Positions 18,968 through 27,058 of a stretch of 44,385 bases of DNA are shown one piece after another. The first letter of the stretch is position 1. Each line of letters begins with the position of its first letter. The translations under genes were made by a program, and so were the position numbers. The DNA is from an uncultured beta proteobacterium (GTDB lineage: Bacteria; Pseudomonadota; Gammaproteobacteria; Burkholderiales; Burkholderiaceae_C). The notes beneath the pieces were generated by a model that was given only the letters and a program-made list of their open reading frames with translations, was not told the DNA's origin and did not search any database. The DNA is taken from contig CAITZZ010000005.1 of NCBI GenBank assembly GCA_903897005.1, positions 1 through 44,385 of the forward strand. Direction: 5' to 3'.

Positions 18968-19647
18968 GCCGATTCAGCGGTCCAGTGTTTGTTGCAGAAC
19001 ACATAGAGTTCCAGCCGACTCGTCACACCCAATTTTTCGTAAATTGCTGCCAGGTGATTGCGCAGCGTGTGCTGACTGATACACAAATCGTCGGCAACCA
19101 CCTTGAGTTGCTTGCCGGACGACGCGACCACCGCCTGCAACACCTTTTCTTCCTTCTTGGTCAGACTGGCGAGCTTCTTTTCTTCGGGTCCGCTTTCCTT
19201 GGGCGCGTGCGCCCGGGCAACCTCCAGCAAAATCCGCGCGGTCGCACTGCGGTTGAGCCACAGCTCCCCCTCATGAATCTTTTCGATCGCGTTAAACAGT
19301 GTCTTGGGCAACTCATCTTTCAAGACGACGCCGCGCGCCCCCGTAATGACAGCCTGGTCATGCAGAACCAGATCCTTGTTGCCCGTCAGGACGACGATCT
19401 TGGCTTTGCATTCTGCGTGCAGCAGAGGGATCAGATACAAACCATTGTCCTGTCCCATGTCCAGTTCCATGACGATCACATCGGGTGCCTGCCGCCCGAT
19501 CTGCTGCAAGGCTTCATCTCTGTCAAGCGCGAAGCCACTGACCACGAAGCGCGAGTCGGTCTCTATCAGCAGTTTGAGACCCGCCAGCGCAATTCGCTGA
19601 CAGTCTATGAGCTGTACTTTGATTGGATCCTTGGTCACTTTGGACAT
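18964..19647 (-). CDS. NarL/FixJ-type response regulator with degenerate receiver
   Basis: 227 residues: an N-terminal receiver-like domain (about 9-125) and a C-terminal LuxR-type helix-turn-helix (about 165-220, LTKKEEKVLQAV... ISQHTLRNHLAAIYEKLGV). The phosphate-accepting Asp is replaced: the site reads PDVIVMELDMGQDNG, with E61 where NarL-type proteins have D. The acidic pair near the N-terminus is D15-C16. T88 and K110 are kept. It is therefore likely a pseudo-receiver that works without normal phosphorylation, or is locked in an active-like form. No sensor kinase is adjacent. It is convergent with the PilZ-like gene. Confidence 0.88.
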   Translation of the reverse strand: MSKVTKDPIKVQLIDCQRIALAGLKLLIETDSRFVVSGFALDRDEALQQIGRQAPDVIVMELDMGQDNGLYLIPLLHAECKAKIVVLTGNKDLVLHDQAVITGARGVVLKDELPKTLFNAIEKIHEGELWLNRSATARILLEVARAHAPKESGPEEKKLASLTKKEEKVLQAVVASSGKQLKVVADDLCISQHTLRNHLAAIYEKLGVTSRLELYVFCNKHWTAESA

Positions 19648-19845
19648 TGTCGATTTGGCCTGTTATCCCGATAGAGTGAATGCCATGAGGGAATGCTCCC
19701 GCAAACGGGGCTATGTTACCGCGATTTCAACCTTCCCAGAAGTCCGCGACGACAGGCAAAATGAAACTGCTTCCTGTATTGATCAGGATTCTTGTGCCAG
19801 AGCCTGCTACTCTGTGCATCCCGTCACCCTACACTGGAGTCCGAT

Positions 19846-19983
19846 ATGACTATTTGTCCCGTTGCTATCGCCGTCGGTTGCAGCAAATGCCCGGTTCTCA
19901 AGGTCTGTCCCTTGAAGAGCGTCCTTGGTGACGCTGCCAAGCCGCCCGTGACCAAGCCTGCGGCCACTCGCAAGAAGAAGTAG
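19846..19983 (+). CDS. Conserved small Cys-rich protein of unknown function
   Basis: 45 residues from ATG at 19846, with GGAG about seven bases upstream. It begins MTICPVAIAVGCSKCPVLKVCPLK and ends in a Pro/Ala/Lys tail, KPPVTKPAATRKKK. Four cysteines (positions 4, 12, 15 and 21) in a C-x7-C-x2-C-x5-C pattern suggest a small metal or iron-sulfur site. I believe similar short proteins occur in related Burkholderiales, but that is from memory. It is 22 bases before dapC and may share its transcript. No function can be assigned. Confidence 0.65.
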   Translation: MTICPVAIAVGCSKCPVLKVCPLKSVLGDAAKPPVTKPAATRKKK

Positions 19984-20005
19984 ACAGGCTGGATAATCGG
20001 TGTCC

Positions 20006-21226
20006 ATGAATTCACTTCTTTCCCTTCTGCAGCCCTACCCTTTTGAGCGCCTGCGTCAGCTCTTTGCCGATATCACGCCGAACCCGGCGTTGGCGCATAT
20101 CAGTCTGGGTATGGGTGAGCCCAAGCACCCGACACCGGCATTCATCCAGCAGGCAATGATCGACGCCATTGCGAGCACACCCAGCGGTCTGGCCAGTTAC
20201 CCCGCCACCGCAGGTGAATCCGCCCTGCGTGACGCCTTCGCCCATTGGCTGCAAGGGCGTTACCACCTGAAGGTGGATCCGGCGACCCAGCTGCTGCCAA
20301 TCAACGGCTCACGCGAAGCTCTCTTTGCGCTGACGCAAACGATCGTCAATCAGGCGCCAGGCCGCAAGGCGACCGACGCCAAACCGGTCGTCGTGTGCCC
20401 GAATCCGTTTTACCAGATCTACGAGGGCGCAGCACTGCTGGCTGGCGCCGAGCCCTACTTTGTACCCAGCGATGCACAGCGCAATTTTGCGCAGGACTGG
20501 GACTGCGTTCCCGACGCGGTGTGGCAACGTACGCAATTGCTGATCGTCTGTTCACCAGCCAACCCGACCGGCTCCGTGATGCCACTTTCCGATTGGAAAA
20601 AGCTGTTTGATCTGAGTGATCGCTATGGCTTTGTCATTGCCTCCGACGAGTGTTACAGCGAAATCTATTTCCGCGACGAGCCACCGCTGGGCGGCATGGA
20701 GGCCGCGGTCAAACTCGGACGGCTTGATTTCAGGAACCTGATTTCCTTGACGAGCCTGTCCAAACGCAGCAACGTGCCCGGCATGCGCAGCGGCTTCTGT
20801 GCCGGCGACGCCAGCATCATCAAACAATTTCTCTTGTATCGAACCTACCACGGCTGTGCCATGAGTCCGGTCGTGCAGACCACCAGCATCGCGGCATGGC
20901 GGGACGAAGAGCATGTCATCGAAAACCGCGCCAAGTACCGCAGCAAGTTCGCGCAGGTCACACCCATGCTGGCCGCTGTGCTGGAGGTCGCACTGCCGGA
21001 TGCAGGCTTCTATTTGTGGGCCAAAGTCCAGGGCAGCGACGTCGATTTTGCCCGCCGCCTGTTCGCTCTCTACAATGTCACGGTCTTGCCCGGTTCCTAC
21101 CTGTCGCGCACCTGTGACGGCATCAATCCAGGCGAGCAACGCATTCGCATGGCTCTGGTAGCCGAGACGGCTGAGTGTGTGCAGGCCGCACAACGCATCG
21201 TCGAATTTGTCAAATCCGGGCGCTGA
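20006..21226 (+). CDS. dapC: Succinyldiaminopimelate aminotransferase
   Basis: 406 residues from ATG at 20006; a GTG two codons earlier is possible. A PLP-dependent class I/II aminotransferase of the lysine/diaminopimelate pathway. Signatures are SLGMGEPKHPTP at the start, SPANPTGSVM, ASDECYSEIYF, and the PLP lysine K253 in SLTSLSKRSNVPGMRSGF. The C-terminal GINPGEQRIRMALV carries the substrate-carboxylate Arg. The assignment to DapC among similar aminotransferases is supported by dapD 37 bases downstream. Confidence 0.93.
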   Translation: MNSLLSLLQPYPFERLRQLFADITPNPALAHISLGMGEPKHPTPAFIQQAMIDAIASTPSGLASYPATAGESALRDAFAHWLQGRYHLKVDPATQLLPINGSREALFALTQTIVNQAPGRKATDAKPVVVCPNPFYQIYEGAALLAGAEPYFVPSDAQRNFAQDWDCVPDAVWQRTQLLIVCSPANPTGSVMPLSDWKKLFDLSDRYGFVIASDECYSEIYFRDEPPLGGMEAAVKLGRLDFRNLISLTSLSKRSNVPGMRSGFCAGDASIIKQFLLYRTYHGCAMSPVVQTTSIAAWRDEEHVIENRAKYRSKFAQVTPMLAAVLEVALPDAGFYLWAKVQGSDVDFARRLFALYNVTVLPGSYLSRTCDGINPGEQRIRMALVAETAECVQAAQRIVEFVKSGR

Positions 21227-21263
21227 GCCCCCTCCCTTACCCTGATCTGAAAGTCGCCACTGT

Positions 21264-22088
21264 ATGACCCAACAAATCCAGCAAATCATTGACAGCGCCT
21301 GGGAAGACCGCGCCAATATTTCCGTCAGGACGGCCCCCAGTGATGTCAAGGAGGCCGTCGAACATGTCATCGCCCAGCTCAACACAGGACAGTTGCGTGT
21401 CGCAACCCGCACCTCGGTCGGTCAATGGCAAACACACCAATGGATCAAGAAGGCCGTATTGCTGAGCTTCCGTCTGAAGGACAATGAAATCATGAAGGCC
21501 GGTGAACTGGGCTTTTATGACAAGGTGGCGACCAAGTTTTCGCATATGGACGAAGCGGGCATGCGTGCGACCGGCGTGCGCGTCGTGCCGCCGGCCGTGG
21601 CCAGACGCGGCAGCTTCATAGGCAAAGGAGTGATCCTGATGCCCTCCTACGTCAACATCGGCGCCTACGTCGATGAAGGCACCATGGTTGACACCTGGGC
21701 CACCGTGGGGTCCTGCGCACAGATCGGGAAGAATGTGCACTTGAGCGGCGGTGTCGGCATTGGTGGTGTGCTCGAACCCATGCAGGCCGGCCCAACCATC
21801 ATTGAGGACAACTGCTTTATTGGTGCCCGCTCGGAGGTGGTAGAGGGCGTGATTGTGGAAGAAAACTCGGTTCTCTCGATGGGTGTTTACCTGGGCCAGA
21901 GCACGCCCATTTACGAGCGTGCGACCGACACCGTCAGCTACGGGCGCATCCCGAGTGGTTCGGTGGTCATCAGCGGCACTCTGCCAAAGAATGGCGGTCA
22001 GTACAGTCTCTACGCAGCCATCATCGTCAAGCGAGTTGACGCGCAAACCCGCGCCAAGACCAGTTTGAACGACTTGCTGCGCGATTGA
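21264..22088 (+). CDS. dapD: 2,3,4,5-tetrahydropyridine-2,6-dicarboxylate N-succinyltransferase
   Basis: 274 residues. Transfers succinyl from succinyl-CoA to tetrahydrodipicolinate in the diaminopimelate route to lysine and peptidoglycan. An N-terminal helical domain is followed by left-handed beta-helix hexapeptide repeats (for example [24 protein letters not shown] and [19 protein letters not shown]). Conserved [10 protein letters not shown] and [12 protein letters not shown] are present. Follows dapC by 37 bases on the same strand. Confidence 0.97.
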   Translation: MTQQIQQIIDSAWEDRANISVRTAPSDVKEAVEHVIAQLNTGQLRVATRTSVGQWQTHQWIKKAVLLSFRLKDNEIMKAGELGFYDKVATKFSHMDEAGMRATGVRVVPPAVARRGSFIGKGVILMPSYVNIGAYVDEGTMVDTWATVGSCAQIGKNVHLSGGVGIGGVLEPMQAGPTIIEDNCFIGARSEVVEGVIVEENSVLSMGVYLGQSTPIYERATDTVSYGRIPSGSVVISGTLPKNGGQYSLYAAIIVKRVDAQTRAKTSLNDLLRD

Positions 22089-22126
22089 TTTTTCCAGCAC
22101 AGACACCAGGACGGAGGGACAAAAGC

Positions 22127-23290
22127 ATGGCAACTGAGGGCAACGCAGGCACGATGGAGCGGATACTGCGCCTGATGGGAGAGAAGCGTGCTTCAGATCT
22201 CTATCTATCGGCACATGCGCCGGTACTGATCCGGATCAACGGGCAATGCGTGCCGATCAACAGCCAGACCCTGCCGCCCGAGGGACCACGCAATTTGCTG
22301 GCAGAAATTCTGCCGGAACAGCATCTAAAGGAACTGGACGAAACCAACGAACTGAACATGGCCTGGGGCCTGGCCGGCGTCGGCCGGTTTCGCATCAGCG
22401 CCATGCGTCAGCGCGGCTCGATAGCGGTCGTCATCCGATACATATTGATGGATATCCCGCCGCTGGCCGCCCTGTCGGTGCCACCTATTCTGTGCGACCT
22501 GGTGATGGAGAAAAGGGGCTTGCTGCTGATGGTCGGTGCGACCGGCACCGGCAAAAGCACCACCCTGGCCTCCATGCTGGACCACCGCAACGAGAACTCG
22601 GCGGGCCACATCCTGACGATCGAGGACCCGGTTGAATTTTTGTTCAAGAACAAGCGCTCCGTGGTCAATCAGCGCGAGGTCGGTGCCGATACCGCTTCGG
22701 GTCAGGTGGCGCTGAAGAACGCTTTGCGACAGGCGCCCGATGTGATCCAGATTGGTGAAATTCGTGACCGCGAAACCATGTCGGCAGCCCTGGCCTATGC
22801 GCAGTCGGGGCATTTATGCCTGGCGACCATGCACGCCAATAACAGTTATCAGGCACTCAACCGGGTACTCAGTTTCTACCCGGTGGAGGTTCGCCCCACC
22901 ATGTTGGGTGACCTCGGCGCCGCCTTGCGCGCCATCGTGTCGCAGCGCTTGCTGCGCACAACGGCGGGCGGGCGTACGCCGGCCGTCGAAATACTGCTCA
23001 ATACCACGCTGGTAGCTGAAATGATCGAAAAAGGTGACTTCTCCGGCCTGCGCGAGACCATGGAAAAGTCGATGACAGAAGGCAGTCAGACGTTCGAGCA
23101 GGACATTGCCCGCCTCATTACCGACGGCACCGTGGATCGCAAGGAGGGTCTGGCGAATGCTGATTCACCAACCAACCTGATGTGGCGACTGCAGAACGAC
23201 TTCAGCGCCCGCGCCAAGGCAGAGGAGCCCGTGGATGACCCGGACGACGAGCCATCCTTCACTGAAATCACGCTGGACGTCAACCATTGA
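22127..23290 (+). CDS. pilU: PilT/PilU-family type IV pilus ATPase, PilU-like
   Basis: 387 residues from ATG at 22127, with GGAGGGAC eight bases away. A hexameric retraction ATPase at the base of type IV pili. It begins MERILRLMGEKRASDLYLS after a short lead and carries Walker A GATGTGKST (137-145), TIEDPVEF (Asp box), VIQIGEIRDRETM (Walker B) and HLCLATMHANNS (His box). The acidic C-terminal extension (EEPVDDPDDEPSF) and the LNMAWGLAGVGRFRIS segment favour PilU over PilT. No pilT neighbour is present; it sits between dapD and prmB. Whether it is the main PilU or a paralogue cannot be told here. Confidence 0.85.
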   Translation: MATEGNAGTMERILRLMGEKRASDLYLSAHAPVLIRINGQCVPINSQTLPPEGPRNLLAEILPEQHLKELDETNELNMAWGLAGVGRFRISAMRQRGSIAVVIRYILMDIPPLAALSVPPILCDLVMEKRGLLLMVGATGTGKSTTLASMLDHRNENSAGHILTIEDPVEFLFKNKRSVVNQREVGADTASGQVALKNALRQAPDVIQIGEIRDRETMSAALAYAQSGHLCLATMHANNSYQALNRVLSFYPVEVRPTMLGDLGAALRAIVSQRLLRTTAGGRTPAVEILLNTTLVAEMIEKGDFSGLRETMEKSMTEGSQTFEQDIARLITDGTVDRKEGLANADSPTNLMWRLQNDFSARAKAEEPVDDPDDEPSFTEITLDVNH

Positions 23291-23310
23291 CAGCACAGAC
23301 CGCGCCAGGG

Positions 23311-24213
23311 ATGACGGTTTTCGAACTGATCACGGCCGCCGCGCGTGCGCTGGAAGAGGCCGGCGTCAGTTTTGGTCACGGCACCACCAATGCATTCGAC
23401 GAAGCCGCCTGGCTGGTCCTTTGGCAACTGGGTTTGCCGCTTGACTCCGCTCTGCAAGGCGATGATTCGGTCGCCGATCAGGTGCCAACGCCTGAACAAC
23501 AGGAACAAGTGTCTGCTTTGCTGCGTTCAAGAATCGAAACTCGCAAACCTGCCGCCTACCTGACACAGGAAGCCTGGCTGCAGGGCCTGGCTTTTTACGT
23601 TGATGAGCGCGTCATCGTACCGCGCTCGCTGATCGCAGAATTGCTGGTCAACGCTGCGCTGGATCCCTGGCTCGACGCCAAGACACACAGGGCACTTGAC
23701 CTGTGCACCGGTAACGGGAGTCTGGCCATTTTTGCCGCCCTGGCCTACCCGGAGCTGAGCGTCGACGCAGCTGACATTTCGGCTGATGCCCTGGCAGTGG
23801 CGCGCATCAACCTTGACCGCTACCAGTTGTGCGAGCGCATCAGGCTGCTGGAATCCGACGGCCTGGCCGGCGTTCACGGTCCCTACGACCTGATTCTGTG
23901 CAATCCGCCCTACGTCAATGCACAGAGCATGGCAAGCCTGCCGCCCGAGTACCGCGCCGAGCCCAGCCTGGCACTCGATGGCAACCGCAGCGGCGCCCGC
24001 GACGGCATGGACTTTGTCCGGCACCTGCTGACCCATGCGAGCGCCCATATGAGCGAACAAGCCATACTGGTCCTGGAGATTGGCAACGAGCGCGACAACT
24101 TTGAAGCGGCTTTTGGCAGCATGGACGCGATCTGGCTCCAGACCAGCGCCGGTGAAGACCAGGTCTTGCTGCTGACCCGCGACGCACTATTAAAATACCC
24201 GACACCGACCTGA
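23311..24213 (+). CDS. prmB: 50S ribosomal protein L3 N5-glutamine methyltransferase
   Basis: 300 residues from ATG at 23311. A TTG at 23287 overlapping the pilU stop would add eight residues. A SAM-dependent methyltransferase of the PrmB/PrmC family. It carries DLCTGNGSLAIFAALAYP (SAM-binding loop) and the NPPY tetrapeptide in LILCNPPYVNAQSM that binds the glutamine side chain. The N-terminal HGTTNAFDEAAWLVLW and YVDERVIVPRSLIAELL are typical of PrmB and not PrmC. It is probably translated from the same message as pilU. Confidence 0.92.
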   Translation: MTVFELITAAARALEEAGVSFGHGTTNAFDEAAWLVLWQLGLPLDSALQGDDSVADQVPTPEQQEQVSALLRSRIETRKPAAYLTQEAWLQGLAFYVDERVIVPRSLIAELLVNAALDPWLDAKTHRALDLCTGNGSLAIFAALAYPELSVDAADISADALAVARINLDRYQLCERIRLLESDGLAGVHGPYDLILCNPPYVNAQSMASLPPEYRAEPSLALDGNRSGARDGMDFVRHLLTHASAHMSEQAILVLEIGNERDNFEAAFGSMDAIWLQTSAGEDQVLLLTRDALLKYPTPT

Positions 24214-24252
24214 GTTGCGTCGCCGACTGCGCTCTGCCCCAGAAAGATTTCC

Positions 24253-26205
24253 TTGATAACCCTTAAAAGTGTGACCTTGCGCCGCGGCGCCAAGGTGCTT
24301 CTCGACGCTGCCAGCGTAACCATCAATCCGGGTGAGAAGGTGGGTCTGGTCGGACGCAACGGCGCCGGCAAGTCTTCCCTCTTTGCCCTGCTCAATGGCA
24401 CGCTGCATGAAGATGGCGGCGAATACTACCTGCCACCGCAATGGCGCATGGGTCAGGTAGCGCAGGACATGCCTGAGACCGAACAAAGCGCCACCGACTT
24501 CGTGGTCGAGGGCGACACCGCCTTGCTGGCCGCGCAACTGGAAGTGAGCGCCGCCGAGGCGACCGACGACTACGACCGCATGGCGCACGCCTACATGGAA
24601 CTGCAGGACGCCGGCGCCCATGACGCACCGGCGCGCGCCCAGGCACTGATCCTGGGTCTGGGTTTCAAGACCACCGAACTCGCCAACCCGGTGAACAGTT
24701 TTTCCGGCGGCTGGCGCATGCGGCTGCAACTGGCGCGCGCGCTGATGTGCCCCTCCGACCTGCTGCTGCTCGATGAGCCGACCAATCACCTGGACCTGGA
24801 CGCCCTGGTCTGGCTGGAGGCCTGGCTCAAGCGCTATGAAGGCACCATCATCGTCATCAGTCACGACCGTGAGTTTCTCGATGCCGTCAGCAACGTGACG
24901 CTGCACATTGACGCCACCAAGCTGATGCGCTACGGCGGCAACTACAGCAAGTTTGAAGACATGCGTGCCGAACAGATGGAGTTGCAGCAAAACGCTTACA
25001 GCAAGCAGCAGGACAAGATTGCCCACCTGCAAAAGTTCATTGCCCGCTTCAAGGCCAAGGCAAGCAAGGCCAAGCAGGCGCAGAGTCGGGTCAAGGCACT
25101 GGACCGAATGGAGAAGATCGCGCCGCTGCTGGCCGAAGCCGACTTCACCTTTGAGTTCAAGGAACCCGCCAACCTGCCCAACCCCATGCTGGCCATGCAG
25201 GGGGTGAGCTTTGGCTATCCCGCAGCCGACGATGCGCCGCCCGGCACCGGTCCGACCGTGATCGTCAACCATGTCAGCCGATCCGTGCTGGCAGGCCAGC
25301 GCATCGGCATCCTGGGCGCCAACGGACAAGGCAAATCGACGCTGGTAAAAACCATCGCCCGCACCCTGGCGCCGATTGGCGGCGAGCTGACGGAGGGCAA
25401 GGGCCTTAACGTGGGCTACTTTGCGCAGCAGGAACTCGACGTGCTGCGCCCGCTTGACACGCCGCTGGAGCACATGATCCGTCTCGTCCGGGAAATGACT
25501 GCGACCGGAAAGATGCTCGGACAGGCGACTCGGGAGCAGGATCTGCGCAGTTTTCTGGGCACCTTCAACTTCGGTGGCGACATGGTGAAGCAGCCCGTTG
25601 GCAGCATGAGCGGCGGCGAGAAAGCACGTCTGGTGCTGTGCATGATCGTCTGGCAGCGCCCCAACCTGCTGCTGCTCGATGAGCCAACCAACCATCTGGA
25701 TCTGGCCACGCGCGAGGCGCTCTCCATGGCGCTTAACGAATTTGAAGGCACGGTCATGCTGGTCAGCCACGACCGGGCGCTCTTGCGCGCCGTCTGTGAC
25801 GAGTTCTGGATGGTCTCGCGTGGCGGTGTCGAGCCCTTCGATGGCGACCTCGACGACTACCAGCGCTACCTGCTCGACGAGGCCAGGCGCCAGCGCGAAG
25901 CCATCAAGGAAGCCAGCAGCAGCGCTGCCAAGGCCGAGCGCAAAGCGCTGGCCACTGCAGCCGCACCCGTCAAAGCAAAGCCGGCGGCGCGCGGCACGCT
26001 CAAACGCCAGCTACAGGACATAGAAGAACGCATGACCACACTGCAAGGCGAAGGCGGATCGCTGGAAGCGCATCTGTGCGCAACGCCGCCCCCGGCCGAC
26101 TATGCCGAACTCGGCATGCGGCTCAAACTGGTCAACGATGAACTGCAAGCACTGGAAGAACAGTGGCTGACGGTGACCGATCAGCTCGAATCCGTGTCAG
26201 CGTGA
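24253..26205 (+). CDS. ABC-F family ATPase, YheS type
   Basis: 650 residues from a TTG at 24253 with an AGAAAG ribosome site. Two ABC domains and no membrane segment. The first has GRNGAGKSS, FSGGWRMRLQLARAL and LLLDEPTNHLDLD. The linker (about 240-290, QQDKIAHLQKFIARFKAKASKAKQAQSR) is charged and helical. The second has GANGQGKST, MSGGEKARLVL and again LLLDEPTNHLD. The C-terminus is a probable coiled coil. The layout matches Escherichia coli YheS, a ribosome-associated ABC-F factor, more than Uup or EttA. ABC-F proteins bind the ribosomal E site and relieve stalling on difficult sequences. Confidence 0.9.
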   Translation: MITLKSVTLRRGAKVLLDAASVTINPGEKVGLVGRNGAGKSSLFALLNGTLHEDGGEYYLPPQWRMGQVAQDMPETEQSATDFVVEGDTALLAAQLEVSAAEATDDYDRMAHAYMELQDAGAHDAPARAQALILGLGFKTTELANPVNSFSGGWRMRLQLARALMCPSDLLLLDEPTNHLDLDALVWLEAWLKRYEGTIIVISHDREFLDAVSNVTLHIDATKLMRYGGNYSKFEDMRAEQMELQQNAYSKQQDKIAHLQKFIARFKAKASKAKQAQSRVKALDRMEKIAPLLAEADFTFEFKEPANLPNPMLAMQGVSFGYPAADDAPPGTGPTVIVNHVSRSVLAGQRIGILGANGQGKSTLVKTIARTLAPIGGELTEGKGLNVGYFAQQELDVLRPLDTPLEHMIRLVREMTATGKMLGQATREQDLRSFLGTFNFGGDMVKQPVGSMSGGEKARLVLCMIVWQRPNLLLLDEPTNHLDLATREALSMALNEFEGTVMLVSHDRALLRAVCDEFWMVSRGGVEPFDGDLDDYQRYLLDEARRQREAIKEASSSAAKAERKALATAAAPVKAKPAARGTLKRQLQDIEERMTTLQGEGGSLEAHLCATPPPADYAELGMRLKLVNDELQALEEQWLTVTDQLESVSA

Positions 26206-26221
26206 CTGCGCTGGGCGCAGT
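26205..26221. terminator. Hairpin between convergent yheS-like and phaB genes
   Basis: Perfect seven-base arms, ACTGCGC at 26205-26211 and GCGCAGT at 26215-26221, with a TGG loop, starting on the last base of the yheS-like stop codon. There is no T run, so this is a weak candidate for an intrinsic terminator. It is the only structure in the 27-base gap between the two converging genes. Confidence 0.4.
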
Positions 26222-26232
26222 GCTTGTCAGCC

Positions 26233-26970
26233 TCACCCCATGTGCAGGCCGCCGTTGACGGAAAAATCCGCCCCCGTTGAATAGCTGCCATCGTCCGAGG
26301 CCAGCCAGGCGATGATGGAGGCGATCTCGCTGGGCTCGCCGAGTCGCTTGACCGGCACGGTGGCGATGATTTTGTCAAGCACATCCTGCCGGATCGCCTT
26401 CACCATATCGGTACCAATATAACCCGGGCTGACGGTGTTGACGGTCACGCCCTTGTTCGCCAGTTCCTGCGCCAGCGCCATCGTGAAGCCGTGCATGCCG
26501 GCCTTGGCAGCCGAATAGTTGGTCTGCCCGGCCTGGCCTTTGGCGCCATTGACCGACGAAATGTTGATGATGCGCCCCCAGCCCTTCTCGACCATGTCGG
26601 CCACCACCTGCTTGGTGACGTTGAACATGGAGTTGAGGTTGGTCTCGATCACCGCGTCCCAATCTTCACGCGACATCTTGATGAACATGCGGTCCCGGGT
26701 GATGCCAGCGTTGTTCACCAGCAAGTCAATCGTTCCATGCTCTGCCTTGGTCTTGGTAAAGGCTTCGACCGTGGAATCCCAGTCACCCACATTGCCAACC
26801 GAGGCGTAAAACGTGTAACCCAGCGCCGTTTGCTCGGCCAGCCACTTGGCGTGGTCGCGCGTCGGACCGCAACCCGCGATCACTTTGAAGCCTTCCTTGT
26901 GCAAACGCTGACAGATGGCGGTTCCGATGCCACCCATACCGCCGGTGACGTAGGCTACTTTTTGACTCAT
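26233..26970 (-). CDS. phaB: Acetoacetyl-CoA reductase (NADPH)
   Basis: 245 residues, short-chain dehydrogenase. Reduces acetoacetyl-CoA to (R)-3-hydroxybutyryl-CoA, the monomer for PHB. TGGMGGIG is the nucleotide-binding glycine loop, NNAG is at 86-89, and the catalytic Ser, Tyr and Lys lie in NISSVNGAKGQAGQTNYSAAKAG (Ser138/139, Y152, K156). The sequence strongly resembles PhaB of Cupriavidus. The usual PhaB neighbours phaA and phaC are upstream on the same strand but separated from it by two genes for exported proteins. Confidence 0.95.
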   Translation of the reverse strand: MSQKVAYVTGGMGGIGTAICQRLHKEGFKVIAGCGPTRDHAKWLAEQTALGYTFYASVGNVGDWDSTVEAFTKTKAEHGTIDLLVNNAGITRDRMFIKMSREDWDAVIETNLNSMFNVTKQVVADMVEKGWGRIINISSVNGAKGQAGQTNYSAAKAGMHGFTMALAQELANKGVTVNTVSPGYIGTDMVKAIRQDVLDKIIATVPVKRLGEPSEIASIIAWLASDDGSYSTGADFSVNGGLHMG

Positions 26971-27024
26971 GAACTTGCTCCCGATAGGTTGAGAAATTTA
27001 TACATCGTCTTCACTATAACGACT

Positions 27025-27042
27025 AATATGGTTTACCGTATT
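27025..27042. promoter_or_regulatory. Inverted repeat upstream of phaB
   Basis: Arms AATATGG (27025-27031) and CCGTATT (27036-27042) around TTTA, with one mismatch. The site is about 55 bases before the phaB ATG in the 88-base gap after the beta-propeller gene. The position suits an operator or activator site for phaB. No known PHA regulator site was recognised. Confidence 0.4.
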
Positions 27043-27058
27043 GCGGAAAACACTGAGA

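Noticed and set aside
19607-19849. 80-codon plus-strand frame between the regulator and the Cys-rich gene
   Set aside because: No ribosome site or family pattern, and it overlaps both the regulator start and the Cys-rich start. The 198-base gap 19648-19845 otherwise holds no feature I can support.
24190-25770. 526-codon open frame on the minus strand opposite the yheS-like gene
   Set aside because: It is antisense to a gene with two full ABC domains, and its protein is rich in Gln, Gly, His and Val with no family pattern.
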